64,000 nt of DNA from Thermodesulfobacteriota bacterium (GCA_031082315.1 JAVHLC010000013.1:1515-65514), one strand, 5' to 3'; shown: positions 7,981 to 16,904, counted from the stretch's first letter. The notes: a model not told the origin generated them from the sequence alone. Translations and numbers: made by a program.

Positions 7981-8181
7981 CTAATCATCGGAACCGGGCT
8001 TGTTTTTTCCCTCTATTTTAGACTGGTCGGACGGGGTCTCTTCCTCCCCCCGGATATTCTTGCGAAAGTTTCGTATGCCCTTACCGATACCACTCCCTAT
8101 CTGCGGCAATTTACTCGCGCCGAAGATAATCACAACAATAACCAGAATAATCAAAAGCTCCGGCATCCCTAACCCGAACAT
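7981..8181 (-). CDS. tatA: Sec-independent protein translocase TatA
   Basis: A 66-residue TatA-type pore subunit. It has a membrane helix (about 6-21), a [20 protein letters not shown] hinge and amphipathic helix, and a short acidic/basic tail. It shares its start MFGLG and much of the first 45 residues with the next gene, so the two look like an old tandem duplication. The ribosome site GGAGG precedes the ATG. Transcription probably starts at the promoter at 8227-8256. Confidence 0.9.
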   Translation of the reverse strand: MFGLGMPELLIILVIVVIIFGASKLPQIGSGIGKGIRNFRKNIRGEEETPSDQSKIEGKNKPGSDD

Positions 8182-8226
8182 GAAAGAAAATCCTCCGAGA
8201 GATCTGAATAATAACGTATTAACCTA

Positions 8227-8256
8227 TTATTAACACCCTTCTGTTGTGGCTGTCAA
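8227..8256 (-). promoter_or_regulatory. Sigma-70-type promoter for the tatA pair
   Basis: On the minus strand a perfect TTGACA (8251-8256) is followed after 17-18 bases by TTAATA/TAATAA. The first tatA start lies about 50 bp downstream. It abuts the ychF terminator. Confidence 0.5.
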
Positions 8257-8257
8257 T

Positions 8258-8282
8258 TAAAAAGGCTCCGGGCTTATGCCCG
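8258..8282 (-). terminator. Rho-independent terminator of ychF
   Basis: On the minus strand CGGGC-ATAA-GCCCG is followed by GAGCC and a T-run, 28 bp past the ychF stop. The T-run leads directly into the -35 box of the tatA promoter. Confidence 0.7.
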
Positions 8283-8309
8283 CTGACTAATTGATACTAC
8301 CCGATCGTC

Positions 8310-9356
8310 CTATACATTAAACCGGAAGTTTATTATGTCGCCATCCTGGACGATGTAGTCACGGCCCTCCAGTCGAGCCAGTCCCTTCTTTTGGGCCTGG
8401 GCATAGGAACCGTGTTCTACAAGATCATCATACGCCAGGACCTCGGCCCGGATAAATCCCTTCTCTATATCGGAATGTATCACGCCCGCCGCCTTCCGGG
8501 CAGGCGTGCCTTTCGTAATTGTCCAGGCGCGCACCTCATCCTTTCCTACGGTAAAGAAAGAAATAAGTCCCAAAAGGGCATAGGAGTAACGTATAATTCT
8601 TTGCAAGGCCGGTTCGGCATCCACCTCCAGACCGCCGCGGAAAACTTCGGACTCCTCCGGGCTTAACTGCGCAAGCTCCATCTCGAGCTGGCCGCAGACC
8701 TCGGCGACCATGGTGTTGGGCGGCGCTTCGTAACCCTCCACCTTTGTATATTTCTCCCCGTTATTGATAATCCACAAGATTGGTTTTGCCGAAAGGAAGG
8801 CAAATCCTTTGAGGAGGGGTGAAGACACTGCCTCACTGAGGGAGCGCAGAGGTTTTTCCTCTTCCAGTGCAGTAAGACACATGGAAAGTAGATTATGCTC
8901 TTCTTCGTCTATCTTCCGTCCCCTTTTTTTATCTTCTTCTATCCTGGCAAGCCTCTTTTCTACCACGATAAGGTCAGCCAGTATAAGTTCGGATTCTACC
9001 TTCCCTATATCAGACCGGGCCGCAGGCGCAATACCGCCTGTCTCAAAGTTACGGGCTACAAGCACGATGGCATCTGCCGGCCGCACAAGAGTCCACAGTT
9101 TTTCGTCAAGGGGGTTGTCTTTTTCGCCGGAGCTATCAAGGCCGCCTACATCCGCATACTCAACGTTGGCATAGATAGTCTTTTGAGGCTCATACATAGT
9201 GGAAAGCAGGTCCACACGGCCATCCGGCACCTTTACCACACCAATATTAGCTTCCCTGGATCGTCCTCCCGCAGATATCGCCGCGTGTCCCCTGGTCAGG
9301 GCATTAAAGAGTGTGGTTTTACCGGAACCGGGTAGGCCAATTATAGCCAGTTTCAT
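8310..9356 (-). CDS. ychF: YchF/OLA1-family P-loop NTPase
   Basis: A ribosome-associated NTPase of the Obg-related YchF family, 348 residues. The Walker A motif GLPGSGKTT is at 7-15, a family-specific DVGGLD lies in the switch region, the central part has a coiled-coil (KRLARIEEDKKRGRK), and the C-terminal TGS-like domain ends DYIVQDGDIINFRFNV. It is slightly shorter than E. coli YchF (363). YchF proteins prefer ATP to GTP. The gene stands alone between terminator and repeats. Confidence 0.92.
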   Translation of the reverse strand: MKLAIIGLPGSGKTTLFNALTRGHAAISAGGRSREANIGVVKVPDGRVDLLSTMYEPQKTIYANVEYADVGGLDSSGEKDNPLDEKLWTLVRPADAIVLVARNFETGGIAPAARSDIGKVESELILADLIVVEKRLARIEEDKKRGRKIDEEEHNLLSMCLTALEEEKPLRSLSEAVSSPLLKGFAFLSAKPILWIINNGEKYTKVEGYEAPPNTMVAEVCGQLEMELAQLSPEESEVFRGGLEVDAEPALQRIIRYSYALLGLISFFTVGKDEVRAWTITKGTPARKAAGVIHSDIEKGFIRAEVLAYDDLVEHGSYAQAQKKGLARLEGRDYIVQDGDIINFRFNV

Positions 9357-9749
9357 CTGGTATCCTTCTTTCTATTATTTTCTGTCAGCACTGTGAGGAT
9401 TCGGCTATCAGTCCGTCATGACCTATTGCAGGACCCGCCAGATCGGATCATCCAGCTCTTTTATTTTACTGACTGCTGATGGCTGAATGCTGACAGCCCA
9501 ATAGATAACATCTGCTTATGAATAATGCAATGACATGGCGGGAAAAGGTCGCCGAGATGTGGAATCTACGAAGAAGAGATACAATGATGTCATTATAGAG
9601 GCTCCTGCAAAAGTCGTCACACCGGTGAAAACCGGTGTCCAGGAGTATCCTGATTCGCTTGAAATTACTGGATTCCGGCTTTCGCCGGAATGACGAGAAG
9701 GCCGGTTACAAAAGTTTTGCAAGAGGCGCTATCGGGTTAAAAAGGTTAG
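9357..9749. repeat. Repeat-filled intergenic region with MITE-like element
   Basis: No supported gene. Bases 9460-9500 carry ctgctgatggctgaatgctgac words. Bases 9597-9731 form an element with imperfect terminal inverted repeats (GGCTCCTGCAAAA and TTTTGCAAGAGGC) and inner hairpins (CACCGGTGAAAACCGGTG; TTCCGGCTTTCGCCGGAA). One strand reads as SGESRNPV-WTPVFTGVT, a frequent spurious peptide of this family. Part of the same end recurs near 52.8 kb. Confidence 0.65.
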
Positions 9750-10976
9750 CTATTGTGGGGGTGGCAGGAGCTTGAAAATAGCATAGAAGGTGGATCCACG
9801 GCCTGGTTCACTATCTACGAAAATTTCACCTCCGTGGAGCTGGATGATTTCCCTGACTACCGCGAGTCCGATTCCCATTCCCGGGGCCTTAGTTGAATGC
9901 GAAGATTTGGCCCGGTAATATCGCTCAAAGACCTTTCCCTGTTCTTCAGACGGGATGCCAATACCCGTATCTTTAACTGAAATACACACCTTTTCCAGAC
10001 CATAGGCCCTGGCCTCAATTTTAACGCTGCCTCCAAGCTGGTTGTACTTTACGGCATTGGAAAAAAGGTTATTAAACACCCTGCTCAACTGATGTGCGTC
10101 GCCCTGTATAATCATGGGGCCGTGTTCTATCTCTGTTTCCATAATTATATTCTTGAGTTCGGCGAGGGGTTCCAGCCAGGCCAGGCTCTTCCTTAAAACA
10201 TCGCTGATATCCACCTCTCCTTTATTTATAACCGGCTTTCCAGCCTTTGCCCGGGAATAATTCTCAAGGCATTCTACCAGCTCAGCCTCACGACTAATGG
10301 CCATGGAACAACTCCGCAGGAATTTGTCCTGCTTGGCCGTAAGCGGACCTGCTTTCTCACTCAACATCATATCGACAAAGCCTTTGACCGCCGTCAAGGG
10401 TGTCTTCAAATCATGAACGATGCCGGCCAGGTATTGATTCCTCATTTGCTCGAGAGTTTGAATTTCTGCATAGGCCTTTTCAACCCCGGGCTCTTTTTTC
10501 TGTTGCTCTGTAATGCCCCTGGCAACTGTCAGGAAGAATTTCTTTGAATGGCAGTATATGGCACGGCAACTTACCTCTACAGGTTTTGCCGCGCCATTTT
10601 TACAGACATAAGCTGTTTTAAAGGTAACCGGCTGGTCATTTATATCCTTCGTAAAAAGGCGGGCAGGTGTTTTTGCTACTCCTGAAGCAGCAATATCACG
10701 ATACCGCATACCTAGTATCTCATCCTGTGAGTAGCCAAGCTCTATGCACACAGAAGGGCTGACTTCGACGATATTACCTTTGCGATCTAACACGACGACC
10801 TGCTCGGGGATATGTGCGAATAAGACCTCGTATGTATCAGCCCCCAGAGCAGATGCAGGTCTGAAGTTATTAAAATCGATTTCTGGATTGATCTCTGGTG
10901 TATAAAGATCATCTATGAACTCTTTATTATTAATCCAGGATTTTTTTCTTATTTCGGCAAGCGATCCGTTCAGCAT
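9750..10976 (-). CDS. Orphan PAS-domain sensor histidine kinase
   Basis: A 408-residue cytoplasmic histidine kinase. There is no membrane segment. A PAS domain spans about 48-155, HisKA has phospho-acceptor His188 (GIVHDLKTPLTAV), and the HATPase domain has an N box (NNLFSNAVKYN), G1 (DTGIGIP), F box region (FERYYR) and G2 (GMGIGLAVV). All catalytic boxes are intact. No response regulator is adjacent, so the partner is elsewhere. The PAS core has several Cys residues (CIEL, YVCKNG, SCRAIYC), which might relate to redox or ligand sensing, but that is inference. Confidence 0.9.
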   Translation of the reverse strand: MLNGSLAEIRKKSWINNKEFIDDLYTPEINPEIDFNNFRPASALGADTYEVLFAHIPEQVVVLDRKGNIVEVSPSVCIELGYSQDEILGMRYRDIAASGVAKTPARLFTKDINDQPVTFKTAYVCKNGAAKPVEVSCRAIYCHSKKFFLTVARGITEQQKKEPGVEKAYAEIQTLEQMRNQYLAGIVHDLKTPLTAVKGFVDMMLSEKAGPLTAKQDKFLRSCSMAISREAELVECLENYSRAKAGKPVINKGEVDISDVLRKSLAWLEPLAELKNIIMETEIEHGPMIIQGDAHQLSRVFNNLFSNAVKYNQLGGSVKIEARAYGLEKVCISVKDTGIGIPSEEQGKVFERYYRAKSSHSTKAPGMGIGLAVVREIIQLHGGEIFVDSEPGRGSTFYAIFKLLPPPQ

Positions 10977-11243
10977 GTCCTTTGGTCTTTCTCACTTTCT
11001 TTTAACGAGGTTTTATGTAATTATCTATCGACCTTATTAATTGAATTTATAAGAATATTCGGGCAATGTGCATTTTTTCTCTTAATATGGCCCTTGATAC
11101 GGCGAATAAAGAGATTCAAAAGACGCAGCTACTAAGGTTCAAAGTTCCACGGTTCAAGGTTAAAATATGAAAAGCGCAAAGTAGCCAACCGTGAACCGTG
11201 AACCTAACAACCTGAGTAATTACCCAAAGGCAACGTCTTAATC
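10977..11243. repeat. Intergenic inverted repeat upstream of polyprenol-kinase-like gene
   Basis: Between divergent genes. Bases 11134-11205 form an inverted repeat (aggttcaaagttccacggtt against aaccgtgaaccgtgaacct) of a common dispersed type. No clear promoter with both boxes was found. Confidence 0.5.
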
Positions 11244-11828
11244 ATGCAAAGCGGGCAATCTCCGATAGCAACGGTCGAATACTGGAGGAAGGCCTTTCAT
11301 CTTTGCGGCCTGTGCATCCCATTGGCCTACATGTATCTTCCGGAAAATATCTTTTTGTACCTCTTTTTTCCGATGGCAGCCGCCTTCATAATCATTGACG
11401 TGGCCAGGCTCAGAATAAAATGGCTGGGAAGGATATACCTGCGGGTCGCCAAAAATCTATTACGCGACAGGGAATATAGCAGACCTGCGGCCAGTCTCTA
11501 CTATCTCGCTGGTTCCGGCCTGACTATCATCCTTTTTCCAAAACAGATCGCTATTGCGGCGCTGGCAGTGCAAACCTTGTCGGATGCCGCGGCCGCCCTA
11601 GCCGGTCAGCGTTTAGGGAGACACAGGATAGGGAATAAGACTGTAGAGGGGAGCGCGGCCTTCTTAATTTCAGCATGGATAATTCTGGCAGTATATTTTG
11701 GCCGTGAGCCCTTAAAACATTTTATACCCGCCCTGGCTGGGACTCTGGCCGAGCTTTTCCCCTCCCCAATTGATGACAACCTGACTGTGCCGCTGGCTAT
11801 CGGTCTGTCCTACGTGATTTTGTTTTAG
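11244..11828 (+). CDS. Polyprenol/diacylglycerol kinase-like membrane protein (SEC59/VTE5 family)
   Basis: A 194-residue integral membrane protein with about six hydrophobic segments. The signature [28 protein letters not shown] matches the CTP-dependent dolichol/phytol kinase family (SEC59, DGK1, VTE5), where this DAxAxxxG...K(T/S)xEGS region binds nucleotide. The bacterial substrate is unknown; an isoprenoid alcohol or diacylglycerol is likely from family knowledge. The ribosome site is weak. Its stop codon lies 13 bp before the chosen trmFO start, so the two probably share a transcript. Confidence 0.75.
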   Translation: MQSGQSPIATVEYWRKAFHLCGLCIPLAYMYLPENIFLYLFFPMAAAFIIIDVARLRIKWLGRIYLRVAKNLLRDREYSRPAASLYYLAGSGLTIILFPKQIAIAALAVQTLSDAAAALAGQRLGRHRIGNKTVEGSAAFLISAWIILAVYFGREPLKHFIPALAGTLAELFPSPIDDNLTVPLAIGLSYVILF

Positions 11829-11841
11829 GTTGACGGTGTCT

Positions 11842-13200
11842 ATGCTCCCTGGTATTTTCAATATAATTATGTCAGGCCACAAAACGATTAATATTATCGG
11901 CGGCGGACTGGCCGGAAGCGAAGCCGCCTATCAGATTGCTAAAAGAGGCATCCGGGTTACTCTTCATGAGATGAAACCGGTCAGATTCTCGCCCGCCCAC
12001 CAATCTCAAAATCTGGCTGAACTGGTTTGCAGCAACTCACTCCGGTCCGATGCCCTGGATTCTGCCGTGGGCCTGCTCAAGGAAGAGATGCGCCGCATGG
12101 GTTCTCTCGTTATGGAGGCGGCGGATAATACCAAAGTCCCGGCTGGGAAAGCGCTGGCCGTTGACCGGGAGCGCTTTTCTTCTTACATAACAAAAAAAAT
12201 AGCTGAACATCCCTTGATAACCATAGTGCGCGAAGAGGTCACGGAAATTCCGGAAGAAGGCCTAACCATTATTGCTACCGGCCCCTTGACCTCGGAGGGG
12301 CTATCTAAAAGATTGGGAGAACTGATCGGCGAAAATTACCTGTATTTCTACGACGCCATAGCCCCCATTATCTTCAAGGACTCTATCGACTTCAATGTGG
12401 CCTTCAAGGCCTCACGTTATGCAGAGGGCGAGGGAGATTATCTGAACTGCCCTATGGATGAGAAACAATACGAGGATTTTATCCGGGCATTAAAGGAGGC
12501 CGACAAAGTGCCTCTGAAACCGTTTGAAAAGCCGGTCTATTTTGAGGGGTGCCTGCCCATCGAGGTCATGGCCGAACGGGGGGATGAGACCCTTCGTTTC
12601 GGTCCCATGAAACCGGTGGGATTAAGAGACCCGCGTGCAGGAAAAGAGGCCTACGCCGTGGTGCAGTTAAGACAGGAAAATGTGGCCGGGACGCTTTACA
12701 ACATGGTTGGGTTCCAGACCAAACTCAAATGGCCGGAACAGGAACGCATCTTCCGTATGATACCCGGCTTAGAAAAGGCAGAGTTTGCCCGTCTGGGCAG
12801 CATCCACCGCAACACCTTTGTCAAGGCGCCTGTGGTTATTGCCAAGACCCTCCAATTACAAAAAAATAAAAATATCTTTCTGGCCGGTCAGATATCCGGG
12901 GTGGAAGGCTATGTGGAATCTACTGCCATGGGATTGATAGCCGGGATAAACGCCGCCCTCCTGGCCGGTGGTAAGGAAATGATTGCGCCACCGGATGCTA
13001 CAGCCCACGGGGCGCTAATAAACCACATAACCGAAAGCAAACCCGAATCATTCCAGCCTATGAATGTCAACTTCGGCCTCTTCCTCCCGCTCTCCGGAAA
13101 AATTCCCAAGAAAAAGCGTGGAGAGGTCTACGCCGAAAGGGCGCTGGCGGCACTAGAGATATGGATAAAAGAAAAAGGCGTGCTCGTCCACGATGTATAG
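11842..13200 (+). CDS. trmFO: Folate-dependent tRNA-U54 methyltransferase TrmFO
   Basis: An FAD- and methylenetetrahydrofolate-dependent enzyme that makes m5U54 in tRNA. The Rossmann motif [14 protein letters not shown] lies near the N-terminus, followed by the family stretch [13 protein letters not shown] with the conserved Cys, and [16 protein letters not shown] at the C-terminal FAD part. Three starts are possible: TTG 11830, ATG 11842 and ATG 11869. The last gives the most typical N-terminus; none has a good ribosome site. I report the middle one, so the first nine residues are uncertain. Confidence 0.93.
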   Translation: MLPGIFNIIMSGHKTINIIGGGLAGSEAAYQIAKRGIRVTLHEMKPVRFSPAHQSQNLAELVCSNSLRSDALDSAVGLLKEEMRRMGSLVMEAADNTKVPAGKALAVDRERFSSYITKKIAEHPLITIVREEVTEIPEEGLTIIATGPLTSEGLSKRLGELIGENYLYFYDAIAPIIFKDSIDFNVAFKASRYAEGEGDYLNCPMDEKQYEDFIRALKEADKVPLKPFEKPVYFEGCLPIEVMAERGDETLRFGPMKPVGLRDPRAGKEAYAVVQLRQENVAGTLYNMVGFQTKLKWPEQERIFRMIPGLEKAEFARLGSIHRNTFVKAPVVIAKTLQLQKNKNIFLAGQISGVEGYVESTAMGLIAGINAALLAGGKEMIAPPDATAHGALINHITESKPESFQPMNVNFGLFLPLSGKIPKKKRGEVYAERALAALEIWIKEKGVLVHDV

Positions 13201-13207
13201 ACGTGCC

Positions 13208-13435
13208 TCTATGACGGCTTCGTAAAAAGTCCATTTGCTGCGTTGCGCGGCATCCTTCGTCACTGCGGCGTAGCTATGGAAATAGTTCACCGTTCACTGT
13301 TTACCGTTCACCGTAAGTGCATGGTTTGTTGACGGACAACGGTCAACTGATAATAGGATTTGCGCGCCTTACAACTGGAGCTTTTTACTGTGCCGTCCAT
13401 GCTTTGATTTTTTACGAGTTCATCAACCTTATCCT
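13208..13435. repeat. Nested repeat: Desulfobacterota-type element interrupted by a second repeat
   Basis: The outer element has inverted ends (GCTTCGTAAAAAGTC and GATTTTTTACGAGTTC) and inner words tgctgcgttgcgcggcatcc and ggatttgcgcgcc. At about 13279-13350 it is interrupted by a different repeat family (gttcaccgttcactg ... gacggacaacggtcaac). No gene is present. Confidence 0.6.
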
Positions 13436-13723
13436 TTAACCCTTCAGTGACTTGATAAACTCATCAATCGGGATTGCCGCTAAGGTCATGCCTTGCATGG
13501 TGCCCCGAGCCCCAAGCTCCACGGAAACCCTGGTGACCGTGGTATTATCCGGCGCTTCCAAGATATTGACAAAGTCATAGGGGCCGAGCACGGCATACTG
13601 AGCCAATATTTTTACGCCCATGGCCTCCACTTCCTTGTTTACCTCTTTGATTCGTTCCGGATGTTTTTTGAGGGTCTCTCTACCTTCACCGGTTAAACTG
13701 CTAAGCATCACATAAATACCCAT
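13436..13723 (-). CDS. GYD-domain protein
   Basis: A 95-residue single-domain protein. It has the family pattern (YVMLSSLTGEGRETLKK, then LGPYDFVNILEAPD, then ARGTMQGMTLAAIPIDEF). GYD proteins form small ferredoxin-like alpha/beta folds and are common in Desulfobacterota and archaea; no function is established. I start at the ATG at 13723, which has GGAGG six bases upstream, rather than at a longer reading with an implausible N-terminus. A weak promoter (TTGACA on the minus strand near 13788) may drive it. Confidence 0.8.
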   Translation of the reverse strand: MGIYVMLSSLTGEGRETLKKHPERIKEVNKEVEAMGVKILAQYAVLGPYDFVNILEAPDNTTVTRVSVELGARGTMQGMTLAAIPIDEFIKSLKG

Positions 13724-13899
13724 GGCAAGCCTCCGTCGGAAATAGGTTTTTATCTTAATTTTATGATTGCAAATCTGCGTGGTCCTTGTCAACAGAAATT
13801 CTATTTTCAGCATCCCACAGCGACCGTTGCAGTATAGATCGCTATCAGCCGCCTGATAAAGGTTAGCATGACCTGTGCGAAAAATAACTTTTATTTTTC

Positions 13900-13928
13900 T
13901 TGACAAACTGAATGCAAATTCATAGTCT
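13900..13928 (+). promoter_or_regulatory. Candidate sigma-70 promoter
   Basis: TTGACA (13900-13905), a 17-base spacer, then TAGTCT (13923-13928). The -35 box is perfect and the -10 is poor (3 of 6). It would serve the small gene at 13980 and those after it. The rest of 13724-13979 shows nothing else. Confidence 0.4.
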
Positions 13929-13979
13929 TTAATTAAAAAATGCGCAACTAAATCTATTCTTTAACAAACGAGGATTTCC

Positions 13980-14126
13980 ATGGATGGAAGCCCGCAGCCC
14001 TCTAAAAAACCAAATCTCACATATATACTCCCTGTTAAGCTTGGGTCGGCGACTGAGAGAAGGGTTGGCCCGTTCCTTCCGGATAAACTGTTTTTCTTCG
14101 AAACTGAGCGAGGCTTAAAAACATAA
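13980..14126 (+). CDS. Small hypothetical protein (48 residues)
   Basis: A short open frame preceded by CGAGG at a good distance from the ATG and 50 bp behind a candidate promoter. The peptide starts MDGSPQPSKKPNLTYILPV and ends FFETERGLKT. It has no signal peptide or membrane segment and I do not recognise it. It ends 28 bp before a gene with a strong ribosome site, so it may be the first gene of that operon or a translated leader. Coding status rests on the ribosome site and amino-acid composition only. Confidence 0.4.
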   Translation: MDGSPQPSKKPNLTYILPVKLGSATERRVGPFLPDKLFFFETERGLKT

Positions 14127-14154
14127 AAAGGGCTTAGGTCCGAGGAGGTTAAAA

Positions 14155-14502
14155 ATGCCAAACGGAACGAGTGCAGCAGTAACCGAGGCCGCCCCCCTCA
14201 ACGAAATCAGAAAAATATCCCGGGTCACTGTTCTGTTTCTCGCCTTGGTGTTTTTCCTCCCATCCACAGTTCAGGCCGGTAAGCTGGAAGGGACGGTCAT
14301 TGGCCGGAAGGGAGACCTTAAAAAATACGTGAGGATCAGCCTGGTTGGCCGCGAACCCAAGACCACATTTACCAACGGCAGGGGAATTTTTACCTTAGAC
14401 GCACCCAATGGAAGATATGGACTGACTATATTTGAGAAAGGCAACGAACAGACATTTGCAGTTGAAATACCCGGCAGGTGGAGATTTCAGGTTGATTGGT
14501 AG
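14155..14502 (+). CDS. Exported protein with carboxypeptidase-regulatory-like domain
   Basis: A 115-residue protein. After a 20-residue leader a hydrophobic stretch (about 24-42, ending VQA) acts as a signal peptide or anchor. The rest (KLEGTVIGRKG, VRISLVGREPKTTFTNGRGIFTLDAPNGRYGLTI) has the beta-sandwich pattern of carboxypeptidase-regulatory/CNA-B-like domains. The ribosome site is CGAGGAGG. A membrane-anchored hypothetical gene follows 14 bp later. The role is unknown; such domains often lie at cell surfaces. Confidence 0.65.
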   Translation: MPNGTSAAVTEAAPLNEIRKISRVTVLFLALVFFLPSTVQAGKLEGTVIGRKGDLKKYVRISLVGREPKTTFTNGRGIFTLDAPNGRYGLTIFEKGNEQTFAVEIPGRWRFQVDW

Positions 14503-14516
14503 GCGAAGGCAAGGCT

Positions 14517-15326
14517 ATGTCACAGGAACAAAGTAATAAGACAAATGACAAAAGAAAAGATGCCTGGGACAAGGCAGATATCGTTATAAAGGGAATCGGC
14601 ATAGCCGTCATTTCCGGGGCTATTACCCTCTACGGCATCTGGGCAAACAATAGCCGGGAAAGAGAGGCCGAGATCAACCGGAAATCCCAGCTTTTTGTAC
14701 AAACTATGAGCAACCGGGAGGCCTCGGAGTCCAACCTGAGGGCCAAGATGTTTGAACAGCTCATGAATCATTATTTTGAAAAAAAAGACGAAGAGGCCCA
14801 ACTCCTATTTTTAAAACTTATTGCCCTCAATTTTCAGGAATACCTGAACGTCAAGCCCCTCTTTGAACACTTGGACAGAAAACTGACCTCAAGCCTGCAC
14901 AGGATGGAACTCCGGAGGGTAGCCAAGGATACGATTGGCCGCCAGATTGCGGAATTGGAAGGAAGCGGGGGCGAGGTATGGGAGGAGCCGGGTTGGCTTG
15001 AGAAAGGTAAGGTTACTCCAGCCGGCCCGCTGCAATTGGAATTATTAGGGGTAAGCGAAGACCGTATTCGCATAAGAACATTACCGGAAGATGAAGACGG
15101 ATTCGAAGTGACATACTTTGATATGCCCTATGTGGATAATAGCAGTATAAACGCCATGAGATATTCGGTGGTGTTAGCGGAGGCAAGGCCGGAAGAAAAT
15201 AAGGCCAGGATAAAGATAATAATCTTTCCGGAAAACTACCTGAGCCCGAGAGACAGGCCACGCATGGACTGTCTGATTACCGATCTTCTAAAGACCCATG
15301 AGGCGCCTGCCCCTGTAAAAAAGTAA
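14517..15326 (+). CDS. Hypothetical single-pass membrane protein
   Basis: A protein of about 269 residues from the ATG at 14517 (AAGG upstream); a TTG seven codons earlier would overlap the previous gene. A charged N-terminus is followed by one membrane helix (about 22-40, IVIKGIGIAVISGAITLYGIW), then an Arg/Glu-rich helical region that may form coiled coil (45-110), and a C-terminal alpha/beta part. I do not recognise the family. The topology resembles the gene at 22757 (short leader, one helix, long helical tail). Confidence 0.65.
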   Translation: MSQEQSNKTNDKRKDAWDKADIVIKGIGIAVISGAITLYGIWANNSREREAEINRKSQLFVQTMSNREASESNLRAKMFEQLMNHYFEKKDEEAQLLFLKLIALNFQEYLNVKPLFEHLDRKLTSSLHRMELRRVAKDTIGRQIAELEGSGGEVWEEPGWLEKGKVTPAGPLQLELLGVSEDRIRIRTLPEDEDGFEVTYFDMPYVDNSSINAMRYSVVLAEARPEENKARIKIIIFPENYLSPRDRPRMDCLITDLLKTHEAPAPVKK

Positions 15327-15337
15327 TAGAGCCTGTT

Positions 15338-15372
15338 AAGCAGTTCAAACGGTTTAACCGGTTTAAGCTGCT
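15338..15372. repeat. Imperfect palindrome
   Basis: AGCAGTTCAAACGGTT and AACCGGTTTAAGCTGCT form an imperfect hairpin just after the hypothetical gene. A related sequence occurs at 19786-19820, so it is a dispersed repeat that may also end transcription. Confidence 0.55.
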
Positions 15373-15392
15373 GTATTAAATTCCGTCAAAAG

Positions 15393-15566
15393 GTGGCTAT
15401 ATGTTTCTCAAAAGAGGGAGCCAGGGCCGCCTGGAATGCCTTTGGACAAAGAGACTTCGAAATGTCGAAAGAGTTCGCTGCCTGCTTTGAGGATGTGGGT
15501 TTCATTTGGGGCGGAAGATGGTCAAAACCGGACGCCATGCACTTTCAGCATTGTCTGGACAGGTAA
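15393..15566 (+). pseudogene. C-terminal remnant of M15 (VanY-like) D,D-carboxypeptidase
   Basis: An open frame whose last part reads FEDVGFIWGGRWSKPDAMHF and ends HCLDR. This GFxWGGxW...D-MHFQ pattern is the metal-binding C-terminal end of M15-family peptidoglycan peptidases. Only about 57 codons are left; the N-terminal zinc ligands (HxxGxAxD) are missing and no start with a ribosome site is visible. It is best read as a decayed gene fragment or phage endolysin remnant. Confidence 0.5.
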
Positions 15567-15696
15567 CATCGGAGAGGCTGCTCAACTATTTTAAAAAGTT
15601 ATGTCGTAAAGTGCGGAGGCCGCCTTCGCCTTGGCTCCGGAGTCAGGCGATGAGACATAATATCCGGAAAATTTCAATAAGGAGGAGGTAACAAAC

Positions 15697-16890
15697 ATGC
15701 ACAAGTTAAAGTTTTTAAGAAGTCTGGTGTTCATTGGATTAATGGTACTGGCAATGGCCGGCAGTGTTTTTGCCCAGCACGATGTATACCTGGAAACCCC
15801 CAATACTGTACCTTCATACTGTCAGGAAACTAATATCTGGTGTGGTGCTGCCACCACACAGATGATCCTGGAAGGATATCCGGGCGGAACCGAACATCCG
15901 TTTACGCAAACGCATGTCTGGAACAGGATTCAGGCCCACAGGGATGACCTGGCGGTAAACTGGGCCACAGACCCTGATGGGCTCAGAGATACCCTTATGG
16001 AACTTGGCGGGGACCCCGGGGTGAGTTGGAATATCTATGCCAACTCCAACGCCCAGTCGCTGATGTACTCTGTCGCCTATTGGATGACCAGACGACAGTT
16101 CCCGACGGCCGTATTGGTCTATGGATTTCAGCATTGGGTGATGATCGACGGCTTCACAACAGATGTGGACCCTACTACAAACGCTACAATAAATCTCCAG
16201 TCGATTGAGATCGTCGATCCATGGAATCCTCCTTGCCCGGCGGCCACATCCGGCGGCGTACGATCCTTAATGACCGGCGCCAACTGGTACGGCAATTACT
16301 GGTATACGCCGGGCAATATCGCGGCCAGTAAGTGGAACGGCAACTATGTCGCCGTAATTGAACCGCCCGCCAAAGAGGGTGTAGCCAAGGCGCCCAGGCA
16401 GGTGGAAGAAGGGCGTATAATCTCTGAGGGCGCCGCCAAAGAGTATGCCATGAAGTGGTTCAAGGAACTTCGCCTGGAAAAGAGGTCGCCCTATGCCGTA
16501 CTGCGGCAGACCAAGGTCCTTCAGCCGCTCCTGGTGAATCCAAAACGCAAGGGGTATTTCCTGGTCCCCCTCGGCTATAGTGAAGGGAAACTCAGTCAGG
16601 GGGCGGTCCTTGTAAATGCTTATGACGGAAGTTTCCAGGAGGTAGGTGTCTTTCAAAGACCTATCAAGTACCTATCCAGGGATGAGGCCATACGGATTGC
16701 CCGGAACTATCTGTGCGCCTGTAAAGACACGAGGATGAGGATTCAGGCCCAGCTTATGTTTCAGCCTTCGGAGCAGACCCAGAGCCGGTTTATGCCCTTG
16801 TGGGAGGTTATGTTGGACAGAGTCACTCTCTATATCACCCAGGAGGGCAAGGTATTTGAAAAGCTGACCCCGCTTCCACTGGGGGATTAA
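15697..16890 (+). CDS. Exported C39-like cysteine protease
   Basis: A 397-residue secreted protein with a signal peptide (1-26, ending VFA-Q). The papain-like C39 domain has Cys49 in CQETNIWCGAA, a His in FQHWVMIDGF (about 146) and Asp in VDPWNPPC (about 195). The second half (about 245-397) resembles a helical/beta inhibitor-type or PepSY-like module but is not assigned. A very strong ribosome site (AAGGAGGAGGT) precedes the ATG. Related C39_2 proteins are extracellular proteases or peptide hydrolases; no ABC transporter is adjacent, which argues against bacteriocin processing. Confidence 0.75.
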   Translation: MHKLKFLRSLVFIGLMVLAMAGSVFAQHDVYLETPNTVPSYCQETNIWCGAATTQMILEGYPGGTEHPFTQTHVWNRIQAHRDDLAVNWATDPDGLRDTLMELGGDPGVSWNIYANSNAQSLMYSVAYWMTRRQFPTAVLVYGFQHWVMIDGFTTDVDPTTNATINLQSIEIVDPWNPPCPAATSGGVRSLMTGANWYGNYWYTPGNIAASKWNGNYVAVIEPPAKEGVAKAPRQVEEGRIISEGAAKEYAMKWFKELRLEKRSPYAVLRQTKVLQPLLVNPKRKGYFLVPLGYSEGKLSQGAVLVNAYDGSFQEVGVFQRPIKYLSRDEAIRIARNYLCACKDTRMRIQAQLMFQPSEQTQSRFMPLWEVMLDRVTLYITQEGKVFEKLTPLPLGD

Positions 16891-16904
16891 AAACCTATGA
16901 TTAT

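Noticed and set aside
9516-9722. 68-codon frame reading SGESRNPV and WTPVFTGVT
   Set aside because: This is the well-known spurious translation of a mobile intergenic repeat.
15567-15696. Cyclic di-GMP riboswitch before the C39-like gene
   Set aside because: A hairpin is present but the conserved GEMM core and GNRA-tetraloop receptor are not visible.
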